A stretch of DNA of 64,000 nt from the NCBI GenBank assembly GCA_032768795.1, contig CP136490.1, positions 4,402,001 to 4,466,000 on the forward strand, read 5' to 3'. Both the position numbers and the translations under genes were made by a program. The notes under the pieces were generated by a model. It did not search any database. It worked only from the letters and a program-made list of their open reading frames with translations, and was not told the origin of the DNA. How positions within the stretch are numbered: position 1 is the stretch's first letter; every line of letters starts with the position of its first letter. Positions 31,556 to 41,992 of the stretch are shown here, piece by piece. Source of the stretch: Tremella fuciformis (lineage: Eukaryota > Basidiomycota > Tremellomycetes > Tremellales > Tremellaceae).

Positions 31556-34500
31556 CATTCGAACAGATTACGGACGAACCCAAGGGGGCGATCTACCTAC
31601 GAGCCATCTCCGTGGACCCACCTCGGATGGAGGAAGTGGTACCTACGGAATACCACGAGTTCCTGGATGTCTTCTCGGAGTCGGAGGCCACCAAGCTACC
31701 TCCTCATAGGCCTTTCGACCACCGCATCCCGCTACTCGACGGCGCTGAGCCGACATTCGGCCCGATCTACTCGCTGTCCGTGACCGAACAGGAGGCCCTC
31801 CGAGACTACTTGGATACGAACCTCAAGAAAGGCTTTATCGTACCTTCGGAGTCGCCAGCGGCCTCGCCAATTTTATTCGTAAAGAAGAAAGACGGATCCT
31901 TACGCCTCTGCGTGGACTACCGCAAGTTGAATAACATAACCGTCAAGAACCGTTATCCCCTACCGTTGATCGGAGATCTACTAGACCAACTCCGTGCGGC
32001 CACTATCTACTCAAAAATAGACCTACGTGGCGCGTACAACCTCCTCCGGATCGCCGCCGGGGAAGAATGGAAAACCGCATTCAGAACTCGGTTCGGGCTG
32101 TTCGAGTACCGAGTGATGCCATTCGGCCTCACGAATGCCCCAGCCTCATTCCAACACTTGATGAACCACATATTCCGCGATGTGCTGGACATTTTCGTCA
32201 TAGTCTATCTGGACAACATACTTATCTTCTCGAAGTCACGGAGCGAGCACGAGAGGCACGTCAAAGAAGTCCTACAACGACTGCGGAAATTCGAACTGTT
32301 CGCAAAACACGACAAGTGCCAGTTCCATACCGACTCCGTAGAGTTCCTGGGCTACATCATCGACCCGAAGGGCGTATCGATGGACCCGAACAAGGTGCGA
32401 GCGGTGTCGGCATGGCCAGCACCTCGGAACGTCAAGGAAGTCCAATCCTTCCTGGGTTTTGCAAACTTCTATCGAAGGTTCATAGCAGGGTTCGCCAAGG
32501 TAGCTAAGCCACTGCACGAACTCACTCGGAAGTCGACCCCGTTCTCCTGGTCGGAACCGCACCAGGCGGCGTTCGACCTGCTCAAGACGAAAATGACGAC
32601 CGGACCCGTCCTGAAACACTATGACCCAGACCAGGAATGCGTGGTAGAGACCGACGCGTCCGATTTCGCGATCGGGGCAGTCATATCCCAGAAAGACGGG
32701 GAGAATGGGCTGCGCCCAGTCGCATATTCGAGTCGAGTCATGTCGCCAGCCGAGTTGAACTACCCGATACACGACAAGGAATTCTTGGCAATCGTGTACG
32801 CTTTCAAGGAATGGCGACACTACCTGAAAGGTGCCCGACACCGGACACAAGTGCTCACCGACCACCGCAGCCTGGAAACCTTCTTGTCAACCAAGCAACT
32901 GACCCGACGACAGGCACGATGGGCAGAGATGATGGCAGACTTCAACTTCGAGATCTCCTATCGTTCGGGGAAGCAAAGTACTAAACCGGACGCCCTCAGT
33001 CGAAGACCGGATTACCTCCCCACCGACTCGACAGCCACGAGCCTGTCTCAGGAACTCAACGGACACAATTTCCGACCGCTCCTGTCCTCAGAACAGTTGC
33101 TACTCTCCCTACAAGTACAGCTGCTGGGCAAGACGCCGTCCGACTTGTACGAAGGGGACGACGAGCTAGGATCATTGATTGCGGACGGAAAAGTAACCCA
33201 AGACACGCAAGGATACTATAGACACTCGAAAGCATACTACTGTCCCTCGAAGTCTCGGACAGAGGTCATCGAGGCACATCACGATATAGTCTCGGCCGGT
33301 CACCCTGGACCCCGAAAGACTTATCAGGCAATTAGGCAACACTGGTGGTGGCCGAACATCAAGACGGATGTAGAGAAATCTGCGGCGGAGTGCGAGAAGT
33401 GCCAAAGAAACAAGCCCTCGAGACAGAAACCGTACGGCCTCCTTCGACCGCTCGAACCGCCACTACGACCATGGGCAGACCTGTCTGTGGACTTCATAGT
33501 CGACCTGCCCACCTCGAATACCTACGACTCCATCATGGTTGTCGTGGATCGCTTCTCGAAGATGGCAGTATTCGCGCCCTGTCACAAGTCGATCACCGCT
33601 AAAGGAATGTCCGAAATCTTCACGGATAGAGTATATACTCGTTTCGGCATACCCGACAGCATAGTGTCGGATCGTGGGAGTCTGTTCGTATCCAAATTCT
33701 GGAAAGCCTTCTGCCAAGGCCTAGGAACCAACCTGCGCTACTCGACAGCATACCACCCACAAACAGACGGACAAACCGAGAGAACGAACCAGTGGCTGGA
33801 ACAGTACCTACGCAACTATGTGAACCTCGAACAAGACAATTGGGTGCCCCTACTGCCGCACGCGGAGTTCTGCTACAATAGCACGCACCACGCCTCGCTG
33901 GGTATGAGCCCCCTGGAGGCCTACACCGGGAGAGCATATCGTACGACCCTAGTCGATCCGCCAGGAGACCTGTCCGACCTGCAAGTTCCAGCAGCCGCCG
34001 ACCGGGTTCAGCAGCTAGAACAGCTGCACCATCGAATACGAGGGAACTTGCTCAGAGCCCAAGAAGGGTGGAAGAAGCAATATGATAAGCGTCGACGTAC
34101 ACCGGACTTCCAAGTAGGGGACAAAGTCTGGCTAAATGGCAAGAACTTGCGCACGCTCCGTCCGACTAGGAAATTCGACCACCGTCACGTAGGACCGTAC
34201 TCCATACTAGAAAGGATAAACGAGAACGCATATAAACTGGACCTGCCTCCGGAATTGGTCGCCAATCGAGTTCACCCAGTCTTCAACGTAGAGCTCTTGT
34301 CGCACGTTCGTGGGGCTCGAGTCGAAGCGCAACCCGCGCTGGTCGCTCCGCCACCAGCCCCACACACTAGCGAGGAGGAGCTTTACGAAGTCGAAGGGGT
34401 ACTGAAACGAGCTCGACGATCCCGGGGTAAGGCAAGACAACTCGAGGACCAGGTCCTTGTGAAATGGAAGGGGTACCAACAACCGACCTGGCAACCAACA

Positions 34501-34661
34501 GACTCTCTAAAGAGGGACCCGCGGTTCGAGTCGTGGATGAAGGGCATCGAGGACAGCCAAGTCGAATCCCTAGTATCCGATGCAAAACGCATAAGGCGCG
34601 CCCCGCGCTGGAGAACGGAGTCGGCATGAGGTCTCTGCATAAAATACAACCTGGACTACAA

Positions 34662-36781
34662 TCACTTGCGGCGGCCGCGCTTCGTCTTGAGGGCGCCAAG
34701 CGCGGCGCGCTGTGGCGCCTTCGCCTCACTGGCAGTCTTCTCCTTGGTCTGCAGTCGGGTCGTGCGGTGCGGGATGTCGGATTCCGACTCGAGGGACTCA
34801 GCTCGGGCAGACAGAAGTCGAGTAACCGAGTGGTGCCGGTCGGGAGACGAGTGAATGGAGGGCGCGGGCGAGTCCTCCAATAGCCGCTTCAAACCACCCC
34901 CACCGACCACCGAGGGACCCGCAACCCCCTCCTCAGCGCCTTCGGCCATCGCGTCGTCCAAAGAGCTCCAGTCGAGTGTAGACACCAACGGAGGATCACC
35001 CGAGTCTAGCAGAGCGACTTGAGACTCGCCGCGGAATGCAGTCCGGTTCAAATGCTGCAAGTCAGATCTCGACAAGACCAAGACGAAATCCGACTACACT
35101 TACCTGATATTCGGAGTAATTGATTCTATAGATCTCCAAGATAGCATTACGGGCCAGACCGGGTTTCGCGTCTGCAAGTAGAGCTGCCGCCTGGCGGTGA
35201 ATTCCTGCGATAACACCCTTACGACGGACGACCTCGTCGGCAGGGAGGACGAGTTGAGCTCGGGGCCCAAGAGCGGTGTTGGGCGAAAGGGTGCAGTGTT
35301 TCGACTTGAGCATACACCCAAGACACCTATACGTCAGCGAAAATTGAGTACGGTAAGTCGAAAACATACTTCTGCGCCACATATGTCACGACGGCCACGC
35401 CCTCGACGACCTACGCACGTGACCGACACCTCTCACGTGGCCGACACGTGACCTACCTCGGGCTGGAGAACCTCGACGAGGGAGTAGACGTTGGATGAAC
35501 GCGCGACGACGGGAAGCAGGCGCAGAGTCATATAGGATGCCCCGGGCGCCCGTCGTAGTTCTTCAGCACTCTCTGATTGAGTCTCATGGATCACCATTGA
35601 CGATCTCACTCTCTCCGTGGCACGCAGCGTGGCTGAGTCGCACTCACGCTGTATCCTCGACGACCTTGTTACCTCGACGACCTTGTAACCTCGACGAGGA
35701 TCCAACCTCGACGAGGATCCTACCTCGACATCCTCGTTTCTACCCCTTTATCCTTTATTCTTGACTCTGATATTGTGCGAGAGGGCCTCTGCCAACGGGA
35801 GAGCGCAGCATCGTGACAACATACCGCCTACCATCGACCTCCACAACCGGGCAGACGCAGAGTAGACCCGAGTAGCCCGACATGGGAGGGCGATTATGGG
35901 ACACACAGGCTGCACAACGCTCCGCCCCCATCAGGACGCCCCACGAGCCGGAGTCAAGCGCTTCGAGGATGTTCGACCCGGTATCCGCGGTGTCGCCAGT
36001 ACGAGTCGAAATGTACGACTCGATCCACGAGTAGAAGGACTCGATCCTCGAGTCGTCGTGTCCAACGACCTCCGGTTCTTTCAGCGGGTACCGATACACG
36101 CGATTCAGACGCTTGACCACCAACTCTTCGCCTTCAACCCTCGGGAACACCCCACTAGGAGTTCGACCTGCCTTGGTCGGCGAAGGAGTAGGGATCGGCT
36201 GACCCGGGCTCGAGTCGGGGGCCGAGCCGAACAAGTCGCTCAGACCGACCTCAGTAGCCGAAGACACGACTTTGGCAGGCGGAGATGCGGCCTTAGGGAA
36301 GCCCAAAGGGCGATGAGCATGACCCTTTTGACTAGCCGGTGTCTCGGGAATGCTGCTCGAGCCGAAGGGTGGTTGACGAGAGATAGGAGAGGGATCCAAG
36401 ATGTGTTTCTTGGGTGAGAGACGACCGATGGGAGCAAGGGGAGCCTTGAAAGGCAATTGAATAGGCGGGAATACCGACTCAGCACGAGCAGGAGTCGACT
36501 TTACGGGAGAGGAACCCTAACAGCTTAACTTGAAGTCCGTCTACTGGCATTCGACTCACGGATTTATCCCTTTCTCGACGTAAAGCCGCCTTCCCCGCAG
36601 CAACCAGCTTGTCGACCTCAAACTTGAAAATGGCATTTTCGGGCTGCGCTTCGAGGTTCTCTCGAGCGGCCTGGAGTTGAATTCGATAGTCGTCCGCCGA
36701 GGCCGTACCGAGGTACGCCTCATCGTAGGCATCTTGTATGCCCTGCTCAACATTGAATCCGGCCAGCTCGTCGTCGACCAT
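34662..36781 (-). pseudogene. Antisense spliced accessory gene of element 1, interrupted by a solo LTR
   Basis: Sits between pol (32 nt away, tail to tail) and the 3' LTR. Exon 1 is 36560-36781 (MVDDELAGFNVEQGIQDAYD). Exon 2 starts at 36516, runs to 35819, is broken by the solo LTR and its ACATA duplication, and finishes at 35370-35378. Exon 3 is 35104-35326 and exon 4 is 34662-35054. With the insertion left out, the exon lengths sum to 1,545 nt, a multiple of three (514 residues), close to the 505 of the element-2 gene. The cysteine cluster spans exons 2 and 3: ERCAAC, LLCVC, then KCLGCMLKSKHC across the intron. C-terminus basic (TKRGRRK). Function unknown. Confidence 0.6.
35384..35818 (+). 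repeat. Solo LTR of the element-2 family
   Basis: 435 bp, same sequence as the element-2 LTRs except for one G-to-A change (GGGAAGCAGG instead of GGGAGGCAGG). It is flanked by ACATA (35379-35383 and 35819-35823), so it came from its own insertion followed by LTR-LTR recombination. Confidence 0.95.
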
Positions 36782-36982
36782 GATGAGAACAGTACGAAAG
36801 ACGACTCAAGGAAGACGAAGTCCGGACACAACAACCAGAACAACAACTTGCATGAAAGGGTAAACAACGGCGTCTCTCGGGCTTACGGGCGTGGCATCTA
36901 CCTCAACGAACCGAACACACAGTGCCAAAGGACGCAACATCGAATAAAGGATGTCAACAACCGAGGATGTCGGGTCGACATC

Positions 36983-36996
36983 AAAGAAGAGGGGGG
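36983..36996 (+). promoter_or_regulatory. Polypurine tract of element 1
   Basis: AAAGAAGAGGGGGG ends four nucleotides before the 3' LTR and is the likely primer for plus-strand synthesis. Confidence 0.65.
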
Positions 36997-37000
36997 CGAC

Positions 37001-37313
37001 TGTCAGGACTGTGGCACTGAGACTGTGGCGGAATGAGACAAGGCCAAGTGCCACACGGCCTGACTCAGCCAACCGCCCACTTGCCTCATCCGGGTGAAGT
37101 AGCCGAACTGCTAAATGCGGCACTCGGACTGTCTAGTATAGTTGAACGGTTTTCGAATACATATAGTAGACATTCGAGTAGAGAAGATCTCTAGTCGAAT
37201 GTATCTCTTGTACTCTCAGTCTACTTCTAGTAACCCTACTCGATTGCATACTCCCTGCGAGGCAACCTCGACTTCCCAGCTCGACGCGGACTATCCTACG
37301 TCCGGTCCTGACA
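37001..37313 (+). repeat. 3' LTR of element 1
   Basis: 313 bp, read as identical to 21430-21742. It is followed by the AGACT target duplication at 37314-37318. Confidence 0.95.
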
Positions 37314-37591
37314 AGACTGCACCATCGTAACATGCCCCGACATGTCAGCAGCAAGTCTCGTTCCGCCAATTGACATAGTGTATGTTTACAAATTCATCAG
37401 AAGAGCAATGGATAGTTCGTCGAGGCTCGCCAGACTCGGCCAACGGGGAAAGCCAAACGACAGTGCAAGACAGATACTCAATCGTGCTGGTATGCTTTCT
37501 AGCAGCCAACAAGACAGTCACAGTACGCACAGTGAGATGGCCACACGAAAAGGCTTGCAGCCGTCGAACATCAAGCCTGGTGAACGGCCGT

Positions 37592-38416
37592 TCAACGCCT
37601 TTTCTTGCGCGGTGTCCGCTTCTGCGGCGCCTGACCGGAGCTTTCCGTGACAGAAACAGTCTCAGCAGGCATCTCGGAGCCTTGTGTACTGCTGTCTTCA
37701 CTTACCGTGGGTCGCACGTTCTTGCGGATCCACGTCTTTGTCCTCAATGTTGAGGGGCCCGAGGCTCGATTGCGTGCATCCTGGCGGGCGAAGAATCGCT
37801 TGTTCGCCTTGTATTGAGCGCAACTGTCGCGAAACATGTGGAACCCAGCTGTGGCAAGGATGTAAGGGCTAGTCACGCTAAGTGCTGGAAACGAACCCGC
37901 CCAACCCATCTGATCTATGACAGCAACGGAAAATGGGTAGATCGGATTCCATTTGAGCCAGTCGGCAACCGTTGTCGGACGGGGAGGATTCGACGCCGTT
38001 GCATCGCCCTGACCACCTATCGAGTGCTTTGCGTCTCTGTCCTCGCTTATTACAGTACACGCATACGAAGTCATCCACGTTCCCACAACGAGATCCAACC
38101 CTTTGACCGTTCCAGTAACCGCACCGTGGTGGAGCGCTTGGTCTAGCGTGTAGGCGAACACACCGAGAACGCAGAGCGCTTCATCGCGGGAATTCCACAG
38201 AGTACTCGTTAACGCCTTGGCCCGGCGCCCCATTGTCTTGAACGACGAGGGCCGATGAGGTTTGTCATGCGGCCCTTCCACGCCCAGCAAATGGCTCGTG
38301 CTCTCAGTGTCTGCGGTGTGGATATTTTCCCCAACATTTGTGACTGGCGACCAGATTAAGGAGTCGACGTCTTCGCTCATGTGGTCGGAAGGCACTTCTG
38401 GGGTGGCCACGGGCAT
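37592..38416 (-). CDS. Unrecognised 274-residue protein with hydrophobic central region
   Basis: Single open frame from ATG 38416 (MPVATPEVPSDHMSEDVDSL). The centre has moderately hydrophobic stretches (ALCVLGVFAYTLDQALHHG, GLDLVVGTWMTSYACTVI, FSVAVIDQMGWAG, PYILATAGFHMF) that could be membrane helices. The C-terminus is polar and basic, ending QKRTPRKKRR. No domain recognised. The gene converges on the retroelement, whose 3' end lies about 280 bp past the stop. The N-terminus could be extended by splicing. Confidence 0.55.
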   Translation of the reverse strand: MPVATPEVPSDHMSEDVDSLIWSPVTNVGENIHTADTESTSHLLGVEGPHDKPHRPSSFKTMGRRAKALTSTLWNSRDEALCVLGVFAYTLDQALHHGAVTGTVKGLDLVVGTWMTSYACTVISEDRDAKHSIGGQGDATASNPPRPTTVADWLKWNPIYPFSVAVIDQMGWAGSFPALSVTSPYILATAGFHMFRDSCAQYKANKRFFARQDARNRASGPSTLRTKTWIRKNVRPTVSEDSSTQGSEMPAETVSVTESSGQAPQKRTPRKKRR

Positions 38417-39061
38417 ACTCTACTGAGGTCCAGGACGTCAGGCCGCGGCAGGACTGCAGATAGGAAGATGAATCCAAGAAAGACAGCGGCCTGTACTGCA
38501 CCTTCCCTCGCATTGCTGGACCCTTTCAGTCATTTGATTCGCCAATCCCAAAGGTACGAATATCACATGTGAGATTTAACATTGCTCCAATACATCTCAA
38601 ACAGATGTCATGTCTGTTTACAGATATGCTCTTGCCGATCTCGAAGGGTGTGATGTTTCTCTCGTGAAGACAAAGTGTTGAGCGATGAGAGGGTATTGGC
38701 AGAAAGCCCAGCGTGCAAATGGCGAGTGACGGTATATGTATGCGAGCGCGCCGCAGTTGAGATGTCTATTCTGCATGAAAAGGCGAAGACTGCCTCGTTG
38801 TCCTTTCATAACAATGCTGATTGCCAACAGGCTGTTCTTCGCACTGCTTCAGACAGTTTGAAGAGTCTTGCTGGAAGGCATCCGTTGTCTATCATGTGGT
38901 CGTTGCGAAAATCATATTCGTTTGTCAAGTTGGTCCAGGCAGCTGGCTTACGCGTTGCACCAGTTGCCGCACGCCCGGAACCACACCGAGATTTGCACAA
39001 GGTGGATGTCCTGCCGCCAAAGGAGCGTCGATGATGTGTCATACAGCAAAAGCGTGTGTCG
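38417..39061. other. Intergenic region
   Basis: 645 bp. It holds the promoter of the 37592-38416 gene and the 3' flank of the TBC gene. Short open frames on both strands show no protein-like composition. Confidence 0.4.
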
Positions 39062-41361
39062 CTAATCTGGCATCTCCCTCGTGACCAATCGCTCGAATCG
39101 GGCCTCCTTCCACCCGTCATTTGCCAACCAGTCAAATATCGCCTCCTCATTCAGGCCAAACACGCTCAACTTCCCGTCCAAGCCTTCTTGGAATGCCTCG
39201 CCCTTGAGCTTGGCTCGTTCCCTCTCTCTCTCGGTGATAGCCAACGTGGCTTTGTTCCGACCCTCAAGGACAGACAAGATCTCCTCCCGATCGGGATAAT
39301 ACATCCTGAAAGTCAGCAAAGTCAGTCGTATTGATACCGAGGGGTCACCTTGGCTCGAGGAAGCCAAATATCGCCAAGGCTGCTCGGAATATGAACCCAT
39401 CTCCATCGAGAACGATCTGATCCCAGAGCCTACAACACGCCTCAAATGGGACCTGTTCGACCAGCACGCTTCGGAAGTAGCTTTCAGGAAGCTTGAGGCC
39501 GAGATTCTTGCAATTGGCGAAGATTTTTGGAAAAGTGTCTGCTTGTAGATTTTCGAATACTCGATAGAATGCGTCTATCTCATCCTGTGTTTCGGTGTAG
39601 AAAGCATGTAGGCAAGGTCGTGACAAGAAGTTGATAAGAGACAGGAAAGCCTCTGGTGGCGGCGAATTCAGGAGAAAAGTGGCACCGAGTAGGTTGATGT
39701 ACGGCGCCTACGCATCAGTTGCTTTGAATCACTCAGTCAGAAAGCCCACATAGCCCCTGCCTTCATCGGATCGGTACACTACCCATGCACATAAAAGCTC
39801 TTTGAGTTCGTCGCGCACTGGACTGCCTCGACCAAACAGCCGCAGGGTGACGAGCGTTTCGTCCAGGTCGGCCTCCATTCGACTCAGTACATCGCTCGGA
39901 AAGCGCCCATCGGCAAGACTCTTCCTCGCTCTCGAGGAATAGGAGTTGTACGCATCTGCTCATAAGCGGAGGGGCCAGAACACAGGACAGACTCACCTTT
40001 CGATAGTGCCAAAGGGTTGCCTATTGCGGCGGCCCAGGCTCTGCCTCGAAGATGACTGGGTATACCCTCAAACCACATATGCCTGAGCTCCACGCTATTC
40101 CTGACTTTCGCTGCGCTGAAGTCTGGCGAGCCAAGTAGAGCCTCCCACCGCGGAGTCGCCAGGGCCATCTTGTGGTCTTTTGCCTTCTTCTGCGCCTCGC
40201 GCACCTTTCGAAGCTCTTTCTCGTGCTCCCGAGAATGGGTCATCATCTCCTCCCACTGATGAAGGTGGACTTCATCCTCCACCTTGTCTTTTGGCGGCAG
40301 CCAATTAGGTCTTGTTCGGGAGATGACGTCCTCGGTGCTCGTTCCCCCCTTGACCCCGAGACCTGTAGGGTGTGGCTGTCGAGATGGCCCAGCTGAGTTC
40401 ACGGGTGGCGGGGATGTAGCAGAGGGGAGAGGAAAGGGATGAGGATGCGCTGGTGGCGCTTGACGAGTTGGTGTACTCGAGCTCGACGCCTTCGTGGGCG
40501 AGGCTGCGGATGACCGTCGACTGTCAACTCCGTCGGAGACGCCGTTCGGACTCGGCGACTGGGGAGTATATGCGGATCGCTCGCCACCTTTGGTCATTCC
40601 CAGACCATTCCACGATTTTCGCTTACTGCCCTTGGGGTCCGGTGGGACGAGACTGGGCGAGGTCGGCAGAGGGACGGGAGACATCGGTGGTGGTGTGTTC
40701 TCAAGCTGTATCGATTCGAATGGTGCCGATTCATCCGGTTCTTCGCCGTTCACGTTGATGGACATTGATCGAGGGATTCTCGGCTTCGTTGACACGAACT
40801 CAGGCTCGTCTGGCATCGGCGAGCTTGGTGGAGAGCGTGATGATGATCGGGTGGGCCGAATGCCGCGAACGGAGCTGGAAGACCGTCGAGACTGCCCGGA
40901 CGAGTTACTAGGCGTGGCCGTAGGACTTTGACCAGTGTTTTCCTCCGTTTCGACGCTCTCCAATGGGCTTTCTTCCCTCCGCACAGTAGGGGTCTGAGGA
41001 AGAGCGAACTCTTCTGGAGACTCCTGCTCATGCGTCGTGAGGATATTGCCGCTCGAGGCCTGATCAGATGATCGTTTAGTCTCGGTGACTCCAATATCTC
41101 CGGTGTCATCTTCTGGAGGAATCTCGTCTGCGTTGTGCTCAGCATGCGCTCCGTTCTGCGGCTGGATGGACGAGGCCATATCCGTAGTTGGTCCTTCGTC
41201 GGTCCTAGATGCTCCCAGATCTATAGCCTCGGTGGCCTGCACAATGTCCGCGATAGGCGGACTGTCCAGCACATCGTCCGAGATGGGGATGTCGCCCTCG
41301 TCGCCAGGCTCCTGTCATTGAGTTTCGAACACACCGCGAGCTAGTGTCTTACCGTTGTCAT
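39062..41361 (-). CDS. TBC-domain protein (Rab-GAP fold) without consensus catalytic fingers
   Basis: The start is the ATG at 41361 (MTT), joined over a 35-nt intron to EPGDEGDIPISDDVLDSPP. The first about 330 residues are disordered, Ser/Pro-rich. The TBC domain begins at SVELRHMWFEGIPSHLRGRAW (about 40,050-40,100), continues after an intron with DAYNSYSSRARKSLADGRFP and RMEADLDETLVTLRLFG, then GYAPYINLLGATFLLNSPPP, and ends FRAALAIFGFLEPR and IFDWLANDGWKEARFERLV. The usual IxxDxxR arginine finger reads MEADLDE, and the usual YxQ glutamine finger reads YAP. It may regulate or bind a Rab without GAP activity, or use other residues. The role is unknown. Confidence 0.8.
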
Positions 41362-41992
41362 CTCGGCATGGATAGGATCTGCGCGAACCGAATGCAACCG
41401 CGCAGGGTCCAGCCCGGTCGTCGCAAAAGTCGTCGAGCTCTTTTGGTCGACTAATGGATGTCACTGGGAGGTCGACACGCGCCCGGACATCCTCCACTCC
41501 ACCGACACCCACCGGCCATTACTAACTTCCCATTAGGAGAGTGCATCGAAGACACGGGTCATTAGGAAATCCCGGCCAAATCTAATGACCCGATTGGGCA
41601 GAAGGACGTGCCTGCCTTTCCGCGGGTTGAGCCATCAGCCACCGCATTCTCATTTCCAAAGTGACGCGTCGGATGGACCATCTCACTCTTGCAGTCAGCT
41701 CAGCCTGAGAAGCATCTTGGTCGCACGTCGTCTCTTCTCTCTTGTCTTCTTGTACGCGCGTTTCGATCCTGTCCTACATTTCGAGGACGAGGCAAGAGCC
41801 GGTCTCTTGTCGGAGCTAGTGGAAGGTGCGGCATCAAGATCCGTATCATAGCAACCATCGGCATCGGAGCAGTCTGGCACTGCGATTATCGATAGTCACC
41901 CAGTTATTCTTCAGCTCGACCTAAATCTCTTACGGGCGATGGAGTCGCCTGTCCAGTACACTGGCTGGTCCGGTCCAAGCCCACGCGGAGCA
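41362..41992. other. Divergent spacer upstream of the TBC gene and the gene at 41993
   Basis: 631 bp between two divergent starts; the two promoters. No gene or recognised motif. Confidence 0.4.

Larger units (their letters stand above)
23062..34629 (+). pseudogene. pol: Pol of element 1 (protease, RT, RNase H, integrase, chromodomain), split by element 2
   Basis: The first part, about 22981/23062-23535, carries the aspartic protease motif DTGASRNF. Element 2 then interrupts at a CATTC duplication after ...SAEAF. The frame resumes in phase at 31556 and runs to 34629 with no stop. The second part holds RT (VDYRKLNNITVKNRYPLPL, FGLTNAPASFQ, and the active-site block YLDN), RNase H (ETDASDFAIGAVISQ), integrase (HHCC zinc motif around 33270-33400, catalytic VDF, SDRG and QTERTN) and a C-terminal chromodomain-like segment (LYEVEGVLKRAR, LVKWKGYQQPTWQP). 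The RT block has Asn where the second catalytic Asp is usual. The break makes this copy non-functional. Confidence 0.9.
21430..37313 (+). mobile_element. Ty3/gypsy chromovirus, element 1, containing two nested insertions
   Basis: Full-length LTR retrotransposon bounded by identical 313-bp LTRs with ends TGTCAGGAC and GTCCTGACA, and by the 5-bp target duplication AGACT (21425-21429 and 37314-37318). Without the insertions it would be about 7.4 kb. Order: 5' LTR, primer site, gag, protease-RT-RNaseH-integrase with chromodomain, an antisense gene, purine tract, 3' LTR. It sits between two genes that converge. Pol is interrupted by element 2 and the antisense gene by a solo LTR, so this copy cannot be autonomous. 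Identical LTRs indicate recent insertion, and the nested copies are younger still. Confidence 0.95.

Noticed and set aside
23536..35818. Three direct 435-bp repeats read as tandem independent elements
   Set aside because: The target duplications (CATTC, ACATA) show one full element and one solo LTR inserted into an older element, not a tandem array.
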